DNA of 64,000 bases from positions 179,596-243,595 of the forward strand of contig JANOSH010000056.1 in the NCBI GenBank assembly GCA_031415695.1, given 5' to 3'. Source of the DNA: JANOSH01 sp031415695. GTDB lineage: Bacteria; Actinomycetota; Acidimicrobiia; Acidimicrobiales; Ilumatobacteraceae. The position numbers and the translations under genes are program-made. Positions 8,228-16,980 of the stretch are shown one piece after another; position 1 is the first letter of the stretch; each line of letters opens with the position of its first letter. The notes under the pieces were generated by a model. The model did not search any database. It was not told where the DNA came from and saw nothing but the letters and a program-made list of their open reading frames with translations.

Positions 8228-9211
8228 CTACCGATATTCGATACTGGAGAACTGAGCCAGCTTGTCGAGACGATGGGTGGCCGATACCAGACGCACGGTT
8301 CCCGAACGGGCGCGCATGACGAGTGACTGGGTGCGGCAGTTACTCGATGAGTAACGCACACCCTCCAACAGTTCGCCGTCGGTAATGCCCGTAGCCGCGA
8401 AGAAACAGTCGTCGCCGCTCACGAGATCGTCGGTAGTGAGGACTGCCGAGAGGTCGTAGCCCGCAGCGATGGCAGCGTCGCGTTCTTGGTCGTCGCGGGG
8501 CCAGAGGCGGCCCTGAATTTCGCCTCCCATTGCCTTAAGGGCTGCAGCAGCGATAACTCCCTCAGGTGTACCACCGATGCCGATCAAGACATCGATACCC
8601 GCATTGGGCCAACCAGTGGCGATGGCCCCAAAGATGTCGCCGTCACTCAAGAGCTTGATTCGAGCACCCGACGACCGGACCTCGGCGATGATCTCGGCGT
8701 GCCGGGGACGGTCGAGAATGGCGATGGTAAGGTCTCGTACCTGCTCACCCTTAGCCTTGGCCACCCACCGCAAGTTTTGGGTGATAGTTGCGGTGATGTC
8801 GATGGAACCAACGGCGTCAGGACCGACAGCGATCTTTTCCATGTACATGCAGGGCCCCGGGTCGAACATGGTGCCGCGCGCCGAAACGGCAAGTACCGCC
8901 AGAGCATTACCTCTCCCCAGCGACGTGAGCGTGGTGCCATCGATGGGATCCACCGCTACGTCGGTAAGGGGCATCGAGCCGTCGCCGACCAGTTCACCGT
9001 TGAACAGCATCGGTGCCTCGTCTTTTTCGCCTTCGCCAATGACCACTATGCCTGACATGGACACCGTCTTGAGAACCGTGCGCATGGCCTCGACAGCAGC
9101 ACCGTCGGCCCCATCTTTGTGACCGCGACCGACCCAGCGTGACGCAGCCATTGCGGCAGCCTCGGTAACGCGCACGAGTTCAAGGGCAAGGTTGCGGTCA
9201 GGTGCTGTCAT
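8228..9211 (-). CDS. glpX: Fructose-1,6-bisphosphatase class II
   Basis: A 327-residue GlpX-type phosphatase that converts fructose 1,6-bisphosphate to fructose 6-phosphate in gluconeogenesis. Metal- and phosphate-binding motifs are clear: IGEGEKDEAPML near residue 60, VDPIDGTTL near 90, and the GGTPEGVIAAAALKAMGG loop near 210. Length is normal for the family. The ATG follows a TAACGT box by 7 bases, suggesting a leaderless transcript. It stands alone, convergent with the SDR gene and divergent from the peptidase gene. Confidence 0.95.
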   Translation of the reverse strand: MTAPDRNLALELVRVTEAAAMAASRWVGRGHKDGADGAAVEAMRTVLKTVSMSGIVVIGEGEKDEAPMLFNGELVGDGSMPLTDVAVDPIDGTTLTSLGRGNALAVLAVSARGTMFDPGPCMYMEKIAVGPDAVGSIDITATITQNLRWVAKAKGEQVRDLTIAILDRPRHAEIIAEVRSSGARIKLLSDGDIFGAIATGWPNAGIDVLIGIGGTPEGVIAAAALKAMGGEIQGRLWPRDDQERDAAIAAGYDLSAVLTTDDLVSGDDCFFAATGITDGELLEGVRYSSSNCRTQSLVMRARSGTVRLVSATHRLDKLAQFSSIEYR

Positions 9212-9218
9212 AGGCGAA

Positions 9219-9224
9219 ACGTTA
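9219..9224 (-). promoter_or_regulatory. Putative -10 box for leaderless glpX
   Basis: On the minus strand TAACGT lies 7 bases before the glpX ATG, with no ribosome-binding site between them. This spacing is typical of leaderless actinobacterial transcripts, where transcription starts at the start codon. No clear -35 element is seen. Confidence 0.4.
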
Positions 9225-9280
9225 GCCCTTCAGGCACTAATCGTGGTGGGTCCAGCGGACCGTCTCGTAAGGTCGGCGTC

Positions 9281-11086
9281 GTGCTCTCGCCCCATATGGT
9301 TTTCGCCGGCCGATCCTTGTGTGAACCCCGCCTATCACCAGACGGGCGACGCCTTGCTTACGTGGTGAGTTGGGGAGCCGAGAGCGCCATTGCCATCTGT
9401 TCTCTAGCGGATGGCGTCGAGGTGTTCGTCACTACAACTCCCGCCCCTCCGAAAGGCCGCACGCTCTCCGGCGGATGCTTCGACTGGACTCCTGACGGCG
9501 ACGCCATTATCTACAGTGCCGTCGACGCAAATCTCTGGCGACAACCAGCGCAGGGTGGTCCGCCCACCCAGCTGACGACGCAACGTATCGATAAACCCGC
9601 GACCTGCCCCGCCGTCTCGCCCAACGGACGTCAGGTCGCCTACATCGTCGATCAGCAGACCGTATGCGTGGCGACATTGGACAACCCAGCCGGCACTCAC
9701 ACGACCGTGTCATCGGGTACCAACAGTTTCGCGTTGGATCCATCGTGGTCGGCCGACGGTGAGTTTCTCGCGTGGCATGAGTGGGATGTCCCCAACATGG
9801 CCTGGGACGAGAGTCGCTGGATCGTCGCGCCCATAACGGGTGACGGTGACCAACTGGCGTTCGCTGAAACTGACGTACAGGTACAACAGCCACGCTTTTC
9901 GCCAGTTGGATCGGACCTAGCGTTTCTCTGTGACCGATCGGGTTGGCTCAACCTCACGATCATCAGCGCCGATCGCGACGCCGACCGACCCCTCGTTGAT
10001 GAGCCGTTCGAGCATGGCGGTCCTACGTGGGGTGCGGGTCAACGGTCGTTCGCCTGGTCGCCTGACGGTCGGCGCCTGGCCTATGCCCGCAACGAGGCGG
10101 GCTTTGGCCGCCTCGTGGTCATCGACATCGAGACTGGCCTCAGCACCCAGGTCGCTCGCGGCTGCCACGGCGACCTCGACTGGAAAAGCGACACCCTCGT
10201 GGCGTCTCGTAGTGGGGCAACGACCCCGACCCAAATCGTTGTGTACGACTCGGTTGGTTGGACCCGACGCCTAGTCGCCCGAGGACCTGTCGCCGGGTTC
10301 GAGACATCAAGTGGGTTGGTCGAACCCGCAGCCGAGACGTTCGTAGGTGCCGACGGCGGCACGCTACATGCATTGGTGTACCGACCCGCGAATCTTGGCC
10401 ACGGCGGCGTCATCTGCTGGCTGCACGGGGGACCGACCGACCAATGGACAGTCTCGTTCAACCCTCGGTTGGTGTGGTTTGTCGAACGCGGCTGGACGGT
10501 TGTTGCCCCCAACGTTCGCGGGTCGACTGGCTACGGCCGCGCGTACACCCAATCGGCCACCGGCCTCTGGGGTGAGATCGACACTGCCGATGTCACAGCT
10601 GTACTGACCGCAATAGTCGATCGGGGTTGGGCACGCGCCGATCAAGTAGTTCTGATGGGCGGCTCGGCCGGTGGCTTCACGGCGTTGAATGTGTTGAGAC
10701 ATAACCCAGGCATCGTTGCCGGCACAGTTGTCTTATACCCGCTGACCGACCTGTTTGCCGATGACACGTGGCGATTCGAAGCGCACTACACCGCGCGCCT
10801 TGTCGGTGACCTGCCTGGCGCCGAACCTGCCTATCGCCAGCGCTCACCGTTGCACGGTGCTGCCGACCTCAACGGGCCGATTCTCATCCTGCACGGGTCA
10901 GCCGACCGTGTGGTCGGTGTCGGGCAGTCAGAAGCGCTCGCCTCGGCTGCCGTGAACGCCGCGGTCACACTTCACATCTATGAGGGTGAAGGTCACGGCT
11001 GGCGGCTCGCAGCCACCAAGCTCGATGAGCTCGAACGGACCGAAACCTTCCTTCGGCGCGTCGCTGGTCTACCGTTAACACCATGA
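9281..11086 (+). CDS. S9 family prolyl oligopeptidase-type peptidase
   Basis: A 601-residue cytoplasmic serine peptidase; no signal peptide is seen. The first 340 residues hold repeated beta-propeller blades of the TolB/WD type (LSPDGRRLAYV, WSPDGRRLAYA). The C-terminal alpha/beta-hydrolase domain has oxyanion HGGPTDQW, the nucleophile in GGSAGGFTAL, the Asp in LHGSADRVVG and the His in EGEGHGWR. This is the dipeptidyl or acyl-aminoacyl peptidase arrangement; the exact substrate is not known. It starts with GTG and overlaps the next gene by 4 bases. Confidence 0.9.
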   Translation: MLSPHMVFAGRSLCEPRLSPDGRRLAYVVSWGAESAIAICSLADGVEVFVTTTPAPPKGRTLSGGCFDWTPDGDAIIYSAVDANLWRQPAQGGPPTQLTTQRIDKPATCPAVSPNGRQVAYIVDQQTVCVATLDNPAGTHTTVSSGTNSFALDPSWSADGEFLAWHEWDVPNMAWDESRWIVAPITGDGDQLAFAETDVQVQQPRFSPVGSDLAFLCDRSGWLNLTIISADRDADRPLVDEPFEHGGPTWGAGQRSFAWSPDGRRLAYARNEAGFGRLVVIDIETGLSTQVARGCHGDLDWKSDTLVASRSGATTPTQIVVYDSVGWTRRLVARGPVAGFETSSGLVEPAAETFVGADGGTLHALVYRPANLGHGGVICWLHGGPTDQWTVSFNPRLVWFVERGWTVVAPNVRGSTGYGRAYTQSATGLWGEIDTADVTAVLTAIVDRGWARADQVVLMGGSAGGFTALNVLRHNPGIVAGTVVLYPLTDLFADDTWRFEAHYTARLVGDLPGAEPAYRQRSPLHGAADLNGPILILHGSADRVVGVGQSEALASAAVNAAVTLHIYEGEGHGWRLAATKLDELERTETFLRRVAGLPLTP

Positions 11087-11856
11087 TGCGCACGTGCCCA
11101 GACTGTGACTCGACTTTTAGCGAATGGGTGACCGTCTGCGTCGAATGCGGAACCTCCCTCGTTCAGGAATCGAACGAGGCAGACCAGGACGACGAAGACG
11201 CACCAGAACGCATCGTGTATGAGCTCGGTGACTGGCCCCTGAGCATGCAGGCCCGCGTCGCCGAAGAACTTGCAGGAGCCGGCATTGAACACGTATGGGA
11301 CGGAACCGACTTGTTGGTCGACCCCGACGACGAGGTTGCGTGCGATGAAATGTTCGACCGGTTGGAAGCCGAGCTTGGCGGCGAACTCGATCCCGGCGAG
11401 GAGTCCCACTTCACGTTGGCCGGTTGGAACACACTCGATCGCGACGAAGTTGCGCAGCGCCTTGCTGCCGGTAGCATTCCGTTCCGGCGTGACGACGAGG
11501 GCGGCATTACTGTCGCCGCCTCCGATGAGGAACTCGTCGTCGTCATCGTCAACGAAGTGGGCGGGGGAGGCGATGCGGGCGGCGGGCCAACCGCCGAGAC
11601 CCTCGGAAATTTGTTCGTCGCCGCCGACCGACTAAAGAGCGATGCAGCTTCCTCCGATGGACTCGACGGCCTAGTCTCCAGCCTCGACGAGATCGACCCC
11701 GACCAACCACCGTTCGGCCTCGAACGCGGTGCTTGGCGACGAATTGTGGAAGCAGCCGACGAACTTGGCGATGGCCTCGCCGACGAAGCCAGCGACCCCG
11801 ATCACATCTGCGCCATGGCATTGCGCCTGCGCGATCTGCTTCGACCATACGTGTAG
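11083..11856 (+). CDS. Zinc-ribbon protein with two signal-transducer-like repeats
   Basis: A 257-residue protein of unknown function. The N-terminus has a zinc ribbon with CPDC at residues 5-8 and CVEC at 19-22. An acidic stretch follows, then two similar modules of about 60 residues: one beginning YELGDWPLSMQARVAEEL and one beginning FTLAGWNTLDRDEVAQRL. These resemble small DUF2007-type alpha/beta domains, a weak match by eye. The C-terminal quarter is helical. It overlaps the peptidase gene (ATGATG around the stop) and is followed by a J-domain gene after 15 bp. Confidence 0.6.
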   Translation: MMRTCPDCDSTFSEWVTVCVECGTSLVQESNEADQDDEDAPERIVYELGDWPLSMQARVAEELAGAGIEHVWDGTDLLVDPDDEVACDEMFDRLEAELGGELDPGEESHFTLAGWNTLDRDEVAQRLAAGSIPFRRDDEGGITVAASDEELVVVIVNEVGGGGDAGGGPTAETLGNLFVAADRLKSDAASSDGLDGLVSSLDEIDPDQPPFGLERGAWRRIVEAADELGDGLADEASDPDHICAMALRLRDLLRPYV

Positions 11857-11859
11857 CGG

Positions 11860-11865
11860 TACATT
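11860..11865 (+). promoter_or_regulatory. Putative -10 box for a leaderless J-domain gene
   Basis: TACATT ends 6 bases before the GTG at 11872 and no ribosome site is present, which fits a leaderless transcript starting at the GTG. Confidence 0.35.
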
Positions 11866-11871
11866 CGTAGC

Positions 11872-12573
11872 GTGCTTCTGGCCGAGATCGAGATCTATCA
11901 CAACCGGCCGATAACCCCGACCCGACGCATTGCGCTGGGCCAAATGTTTTTGCCTGTCGACCCGGCGCCGGGCTTTGGTGGCCTGCTGCTGAGCGCCATT
12001 GTCGCTGGGAACATGGCCACTGTCGACGACGATCTGCTGCCCGACGTTGCCCGGCTCGTACGCCAGATTGGTAACGGCCAGAATGTCGTGCAGCCCCGGC
12101 TACGGCACCGATACCAGGTCGATCGTCTTGGTCTTGCCAAGACCACGCATCGCCTCGTGGCCGATGGTGAACACCTTCGGTTCGAACTTGCCGACAACAA
12201 CGAAGGTCTTCAGCAGGTGCTCGGAGCCGTCTATGCCGTCGAGCGGTTCGCGGCCGAGCCGAAGCGTGCAATCGCCTCACTCGTTGAACGAGCAATGCGC
12301 TGGAACGGCTCGCTTGGCCCATCTTTTGTTGCGTACCTCGGCGGCGTCGAAGGGGGAACGCTGCGGTCGGCACTGGCATTTGCCGATCCGGTCGCGTGGG
12401 CTCTCGACATCTTGAGTTTCCCGGCCGAAGCAACGGGGCTCTCCAAACGTGAGGTGAGTAAACGCTTTCGTGACAAGCTACGCGACGTTCACCCCGATCA
12501 CGGTGCGGCCGACGAAGGTGCCAGCGAGCTCATTAGCGATCTCGCCGAAGCCCGTCGCATCCTTACGTCATGA
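11872..12573 (+). CDS. Protein with a C-terminal J-domain
   Basis: A 233-residue protein starting with GTG. The last 45 residues (SKREVSKRFRDKLRDVHPDH, then LISDLAEARRIL) form a J-domain core with the HPD tripeptide needed to stimulate DnaK ATPase. The first 180 residues are unrelated to DnaJ and have no zinc-finger or Gly/Phe region; they look like a compact alpha/beta domain of unknown function. This makes it a class C J-protein that probably brings Hsp70 to a specific client. It overlaps the next gene by ATGA. Confidence 0.75.
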   Translation: MLLAEIEIYHNRPITPTRRIALGQMFLPVDPAPGFGGLLLSAIVAGNMATVDDDLLPDVARLVRQIGNGQNVVQPRLRHRYQVDRLGLAKTTHRLVADGEHLRFELADNNEGLQQVLGAVYAVERFAAEPKRAIASLVERAMRWNGSLGPSFVAYLGGVEGGTLRSALAFADPVAWALDILSFPAEATGLSKREVSKRFRDKLRDVHPDHGAADEGASELISDLAEARRILTS

Positions 12574-13151
12574 CTCCCAAACCAGCAGCACCCAAGGCGT
12601 ACCTTCTCACCCCGGGCGCAGGGTCCGATCGGAACCAATCGTGCCTAGTAGCTGTCGAGGCCGCTTGCCCCAACCTTGTTGTCGAGCGGATCGACTTTCC
12701 ATATCGTCGAGCCGGACGCAAACCACCCGACCGCGCCCCGGTGCTGCTGGCCTGCGTACGCGAGGAAGCGGCGTTGCTCGCCGCCAAGGCAGGCTGCGAC
12801 CCTGACCAAGTGGTGTTCGGCGGTCGGTCGATGGGAGGCCGCATGTGTTCCATGGCCATCGCCGAAGGGCTCCCCGCTGGCGGGCTGACGCTCATCAGCT
12901 ATCCGCTTCACCCGCCAGGAAAACCCGACAAACTTCGCACCGAACATCTGCCCGCCATCACCGTGCCCACCCTGTTTATCCACGGCACCCGTGACCCGTT
13001 TGGGACGCCCGATGAACTGCTTGGCGCCACAAGCACGATGCAATGCGCTGTCACCCATGTGTGGGTCGACAACAAAGGCCACGACCTCAAAGGTGCCGAC
13101 CAGCTCGTAGCCACCACCATCGCCAACTGGATCACCAAGCTGTCTCGATAG
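12570..13151 (+). CDS. Alpha/beta hydrolase, KANL3/Tex30-like
   Basis: A 193-residue small hydrolase. It begins with a nucleotide-independent LLTPGAGSDRNQ strand-turn. The nucleophile elbow GGRSMGGRM is near residue 91, the Asp in FIHGTRDPFG near 135, and the His in VDNKGHDLKG near 170. The short lid-less form matches the Tex30/KANL3 dienelactone-hydrolase-like group; substrate unknown. It is translationally coupled to the J-domain gene, so the two products may work together. Confidence 0.82.
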   Translation: MTPKPAAPKAYLLTPGAGSDRNQSCLVAVEAACPNLVVERIDFPYRRAGRKPPDRAPVLLACVREEAALLAAKAGCDPDQVVFGGRSMGGRMCSMAIAEGLPAGGLTLISYPLHPPGKPDKLRTEHLPAITVPTLFIHGTRDPFGTPDELLGATSTMQCAVTHVWVDNKGHDLKGADQLVATTIANWITKLSR

Positions 13152-13160
13152 GATGATGTC

Positions 13161-13433
13161 GTGTCGCAGCGCAATCCTCCCGCGGTTCCCGCCGATACCG
13201 ACCCGGCTGCCTGGCGACTCCAGATGCAGATTTTGGCCCAACGCACGCCAGCGCAGCGGCTCGCCGAATGGGCGGAGTTCAACGACGCGCTCGCCCTGAT
13301 GGAAGAAGCGGCAATGCGCAGGCGCCATCCCGATTACGGCGATCGCCAAGTGTTCCTGGCGTTAGTTCGCGGTCGGTATGGCGACGAGTTGGCGGGTACG
13401 GTCTGGCCCGATTCACTTCTCGTCGAGCCGTGA
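13161..13433 (+). CDS. Small conserved-type hypothetical protein
   Basis: A 90-residue helical protein with GTG start, 9 bp after the hydrolase gene. The pattern ALMEEAAMRRRHPDYGDRQV followed by ALVRGRYGDELA resembles a widespread family of short proteins with a (R)RHP(D/E)Y...V...RYG motif, often found beside toxin-like or nuclease genes in other bacteria. Function is not known. No partner toxin is visible here; the neighbours are a hydrolase gene and a convergent transporter gene. Confidence 0.6.
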   Translation: MSQRNPPAVPADTDPAAWRLQMQILAQRTPAQRLAEWAEFNDALALMEEAAMRRRHPDYGDRQVFLALVRGRYGDELAGTVWPDSLLVEP

Positions 13434-13478
13434 ATGGCATCGCCGCGGCGCTTCAATGCGTCGTCGAGACGTTCGGTT

Positions 13479-14954
13479 CTAGCTGAGCTCTTCGAGTTCC
13501 TTGTGAGCGGTTTCGGGGAATCGGACCCAGACCAAGATCGCAGCGAGCACCGGGCCCAACGCCAGGCCAGCCATGATTGGGCCGTAGGAAATGCCCCGAT
13601 CCCGCAGCTCGCCCACTGCCAACAGTCCGATGCTCCCGGACACCAATGCTACGGCCGTAATAAGACCACCGGCCAGACTTCGGCTATCGGTCGGAAACAG
13701 TTCGGTTCGGAACACGGCCAGCGCTGGACCGCTGACGCCGCCGAAGAAGCCGCCGAGAAACGCTAGCATCCACATGGGCCACCCGCCGATGCCGTAACTG
13801 GCGGCGAGCAGCGCAGCACTGATGACTAGGGCGGTGACGCCTACGCCGCGGCGTCCACGGCTGTCGGCCAAGCGGCCGCCGATAATGACGCCGAGGCCTG
13901 CGGGTGTGGCGGTGCACAACGTAAAGATCGAGACCGCGCTTGCGCTGAATCCCCGGATATCTTGAAGGTAGCTGTTTTGGAAGAAGGAGAGCGGGGCCAG
14001 AAAGAGGTTTACGGCGCAACCTGTCGCCGCCAGGAGACCCAGCCGCGACCGCGAGATCGGTGCTCGGTTCCTGGTGGATCGCACAAATCGCTGGCTCTCG
14101 GGCAAGCGTCGGGCGAGGTCGACCGCAACCAGCAGGAAAAGGATGGGCGGGAGGTACACAAGCCGCCACGCGTTGATGCCAATATCCGCGAGCGGTAGGG
14201 CCATCACACAAAAGCCGGCGCCGAGTCCAGCCGCCATTCCCAATACGGCCACAGCGTACGCCCGGGCGCCCTTGCCCATTTCCTCGGCTGCGTAAACCGC
14301 AATCAAGACATCAAGCGCAAGGCCAAGGGGCCGTCCGATTGCTTGGCTTGCGGTGAGAACTGCGAACGATGGGCTGGCTGCTCCGAGGCAGGCGAAAACG
14401 GTTGCGCCGACGGCGGTACCGATCAAGACGCGTCGCCGTCCGATGCGGTCGGCAAGAGCCAACAACGGCAGCACCAGCAGAATCCCTGCCCGTACAACGG
14501 TTCCGGCCACACCTTTGCCACCGTCGGAAACACCGAACTCGATGGCGGCAAACGACACGGTCTGCGTGAACAACGTATTCACGTAACCAACAACCACCGA
14601 CGCGGCAGCGAGTAGCCCGATGATGCGAGCCGAACGCGGTGTAAGGCGATCGGGCGGCGCCCACCACGGCTGGACTGTATTGAGGCGTGCAGGCCCAGGG
14701 GGTCGGCCCAACGCGCGCCGCACCGGAAGCGCAAACAACCACCCGAACCAGGGGACGGCTAGTCGAAACCATGTCGTTTCGTGGACTGCGTTGTCCGTAG
14801 TTGTAACGGTGCGTTCGTAGTGGACGAATGGTCCGTCGAGCTGGCGGTAGGTTCCGGGCGCTCCGTCGACGGCTTGTTCAACGACGAGATCCGAGCGCGG
14901 TGAATCCGCGGTTGTACCTTGCTCTAGAGACCAGACCCGCACCAACGTCGCCAC
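13479..14954 (-). CDS. MFS transporter with a long cytoplasmic N-terminal domain
   Basis: A 491-residue protein starting with GTG. About 110 soluble residues precede the first helix and contain beta-rich sequence (YRQLDGPFVHYERTV). Twelve predicted helices follow, with MFS motif A variants ALADRIGRRRVLIG and GGRLADSRGRRGVG. An alternative is a start further in, but no good start sits directly before the first helix. The substrate is unknown. Divergent from murA with only 42 bp between, so the two promoters may overlap. Confidence 0.8.
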   Translation of the reverse strand: MATLVRVWSLEQGTTADSPRSDLVVEQAVDGAPGTYRQLDGPFVHYERTVTTTDNAVHETTWFRLAVPWFGWLFALPVRRALGRPPGPARLNTVQPWWAPPDRLTPRSARIIGLLAAASVVVGYVNTLFTQTVSFAAIEFGVSDGGKGVAGTVVRAGILLVLPLLALADRIGRRRVLIGTAVGATVFACLGAASPSFAVLTASQAIGRPLGLALDVLIAVYAAEEMGKGARAYAVAVLGMAAGLGAGFCVMALPLADIGINAWRLVYLPPILFLLVAVDLARRLPESQRFVRSTRNRAPISRSRLGLLAATGCAVNLFLAPLSFFQNSYLQDIRGFSASAVSIFTLCTATPAGLGVIIGGRLADSRGRRGVGVTALVISAALLAASYGIGGWPMWMLAFLGGFFGGVSGPALAVFRTELFPTDSRSLAGGLITAVALVSGSIGLLAVGELRDRGISYGPIMAGLALGPVLAAILVWVRFPETAHKELEELS

Positions 14955-14984
14955 GAACGCCCGAGCTTAGGTGCTGGTCTAGGC

Positions 14985-14990
14985 CATACT
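14985..14990 (+). promoter_or_regulatory. Putative -10 box for leaderless murA
   Basis: CATACT ends 6 bases before the murA ATG and no Shine-Dalgarno sequence is present between them, consistent with a leaderless transcript. It lies in the 42-bp divergent gap shared with the MFS gene. Confidence 0.4.
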
Positions 14991-14996
14991 TGTCAC

Positions 14997-16277
14997 ATGG
15001 GAAGTGCCGACCCTGAAGATCTGATCGTTGTTCGCGGGGGCCGCAGGCTCTCTGGGACCGTGCGCGTCGGTGGTGCAAAGAACTCTGTTCTCAAACTGAT
15101 GCCGGCGACATTGCTGGTCGCCGGCCGTCATGAACTGACCAACGTGCCACACATAACCGACGTCGCCACCATGGCAGCCTTGCTCGCCACGCTCGGTGTG
15201 TCGAGTACGCATCCCGACGGAGATCGCAGTCGGCTTATCCTCGATTCACCCGACGAACCCTCCATCACAGCGCCGTACGATCAAGCCGAAGCCATCCGTG
15301 CCTCGGTGGTGGTGCTTGGCCCTCTCCTCGCCCGTTGCGGGCATGCGTCGGTGCCGCTCCCCGGCGGCGACAATTTCGGTACTCGTCCGGTCGACCTGCA
15401 TCTTCGAGGTCTGGCTGCGCTCGGTGCCGAAATCGAACTTGTCGACAGCGTTCTGGTCGGTCACGCCCCCCGAGGGCTCCATGGCGCCAGTATCACGCTC
15501 GATTTTCCCAGCGTTGGTGCCACCGAGAACATTGTGATGGCCGCTGTCCTGGCCAAAGGAACCACGGTTGTGGATAACGCTGCGCGCGAACCTGAAATTG
15601 TCGACCTGTGCCACTTCCTGCAAGCAATGGGTGCCGACATCGAAGGCGTCGGGTCATCGACGCTTGTTGTTCATGGGGTGCCGTCGGGTGACCTTCAGCC
15701 GGCAACCCACTCTGTCGTACCCGACCGGCTGGAAGTAGCCACCTTTTTATCGGCGGTGGCGGTCGCTGGGGGAGAAATCACGATCCAGGACGGCATTGCT
15801 CGGCACATGGACCTGTTTCTCGACAAGCTGCGGATGATGGGGCTAATCGTCACCGACGTTGGTAACGGCCTGTGGGTGCGGTCCGATCAGCGCATTCGCT
15901 CGATCGATGTTTCTACGCTGCCGTACCCCGGCATAGCTACCGACTACAAGCCGCTAGTCACCACCATGTTGTCAGTAGGCGACGGCGTTGGCATCGTTAC
16001 CGAAAACCTGTACGCCGGACGGTTTCGCTACATCGAAGAATTACAACAAATGGGCGCCGATATTCGTGTTGCCAGCCACCACGCCGTCGTACGAGGAGTC
16101 CCGACACTTCATGGTGCCCATGTCACCACCCACGACATTCGCGCTGGTGCGTGCCTCGTCGTGGCCGGTCTTGGCGCCCAAGGCGAAACCGTTATTTCTC
16201 ATCCGTCGCATATCGACCGCGGCTACGGCGACCTTGTTGGCAAACTTCGGTCGCTAGGTGCCGATATCTCACGCTAA
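14997..16277 (+). CDS. murA: UDP-N-acetylglucosamine 1-carboxyvinyltransferase, Asp-type active site
   Basis: A 426-residue cytoplasmic enzyme that transfers enolpyruvate from PEP to UDP-GlcNAc, the first committed step of peptidoglycan synthesis. Lys28-Asn29 in GGAKNSVLK match the E. coli Lys22-Asn23. The loop that carries Cys115 in E. coli reads LPGGDNFGTRPVDLH, so position 125 is Asp. ATDYKPL supplies the catalytic Asp, and DIRAGACLV the conserved Arg. Asp at this position is known in mycobacteria and chlamydia and gives fosfomycin resistance. No other copy is in the window. Confidence 0.94.
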   Translation: MGSADPEDLIVVRGGRRLSGTVRVGGAKNSVLKLMPATLLVAGRHELTNVPHITDVATMAALLATLGVSSTHPDGDRSRLILDSPDEPSITAPYDQAEAIRASVVVLGPLLARCGHASVPLPGGDNFGTRPVDLHLRGLAALGAEIELVDSVLVGHAPRGLHGASITLDFPSVGATENIVMAAVLAKGTTVVDNAAREPEIVDLCHFLQAMGADIEGVGSSTLVVHGVPSGDLQPATHSVVPDRLEVATFLSAVAVAGGEITIQDGIARHMDLFLDKLRMMGLIVTDVGNGLWVRSDQRIRSIDVSTLPYPGIATDYKPLVTTMLSVGDGVGIVTENLYAGRFRYIEELQQMGADIRVASHHAVVRGVPTLHGAHVTTHDIRAGACLVVAGLGAQGETVISHPSHIDRGYGDLVGKLRSLGADISR

Positions 16278-16292
16278 TGGCGGGACATACCG

Positions 16293-16409
16293 CTACTCTG
16301 GCTTGTGGGCCCGGCGTTTGGCCACGATAAGCAACCCGAAGACGAGCGCGAGCGGGACAACGACGAGAAGCATCTCGTCCCACCCACCTTGATGAGCAAG
16401 TACGTTCAC
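16293..16409 (-). CDS. Tiny single-helix membrane protein (38 aa)
   Basis: A GTG at 16409 overlaps the stop of the lipoprotein gene (GTGA) and opens a frame of 38 codons. The product begins MNVLAHQGGWDEM, continues with one hydrophobic helix (LLVVVPLALVFGLLIVA) and ends in a basic tail (KRRAHKPE). The topology would put the N-terminus outside and the Arg/Lys tail inside. The precise stop-start overlap and clean hydrophobic pattern support a real gene. It is probably a membrane partner of the cupredoxin-like lipoprotein. Confidence 0.6.
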   Translation of the reverse strand: MNVLAHQGGWDEMLLVVVPLALVFGLLIVAKRRAHKPE

Positions 16410-16903
16410 GACACCTCGATCCGGACCAGCACGCCTTTGGTGTGATGGCTCTCGACATCGAACGTACCCTTTTTGTCGGCCGTGAACGAAAAAACGGTGG
16501 TCTCGGCCTTCCCCGCCGCTTGCACGAGGTCGTACCCATGCAGATGGAATTCATCGGCCTCGTTTGGATTCGTGAGCGTGAGCTGCAATTGCGAGCCGAA
16601 CTCGACTTTGTCGACCCTAGCTGGGCTCGAATCCAATCCAACCGTCACGGTGATCTGGCGTTGCTTGGTAGCCACCGTCGCCGGTGGCACCGCCGTGTTA
16701 ACCGGCACAGCCAGAGCGGTGCTTGGGGCCGGTGACGAAGTCGACGTGGAGGCGGTAGTGCCCGGCACGGTGCTGTCGGGCACGACCGTTGCCGCCGTCA
16801 GCTCTGGCAGTGCAGGAGCTACGGTTGCCACCTCCTTGCCACCCCCGCTACAGCTCATCACGATTACCGTGGGAATCAATTTCAGTAGTGCACGGTTGCG
16901 CAT
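16406..16903 (-). CDS. Lipoprotein with a C-terminal cupredoxin-like domain
   Basis: A 165-residue exported protein. The start at 16903 (MRNRALLKLIP) gives a normal signal peptide ending in the lipobox IVMSCSGGG. A Thr/Ser/Pro-rich linker of about 60 residues leads to a roughly 90-residue domain beginning QRQITVTVGLDSSP. It contains possible metal ligands in DEFHLHGYD and VESHHTKGV, a pattern like single-domain cupredoxins. A copper- or iron-related periplasmic role is inferred. The ATG lies about 8 bases after TATCCT, so the transcript may be nearly leaderless. Confidence 0.72.
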   Translation of the reverse strand: MRNRALLKLIPTVIVMSCSGGGKEVATVAPALPELTAATVVPDSTVPGTTASTSTSSPAPSTALAVPVNTAVPPATVATKQRQITVTVGLDSSPARVDKVEFGSQLQLTLTNPNEADEFHLHGYDLVQAAGKAETTVFSFTADKKGTFDVESHHTKGVLVRIEVS

Positions 16904-16980
16904 ATATGGCAAGGATATGCCCGAGGCTGCCACAATCACAGTGCGCCCCACATTGATTGCCAGGCCTGGAGGCCTTTGTT

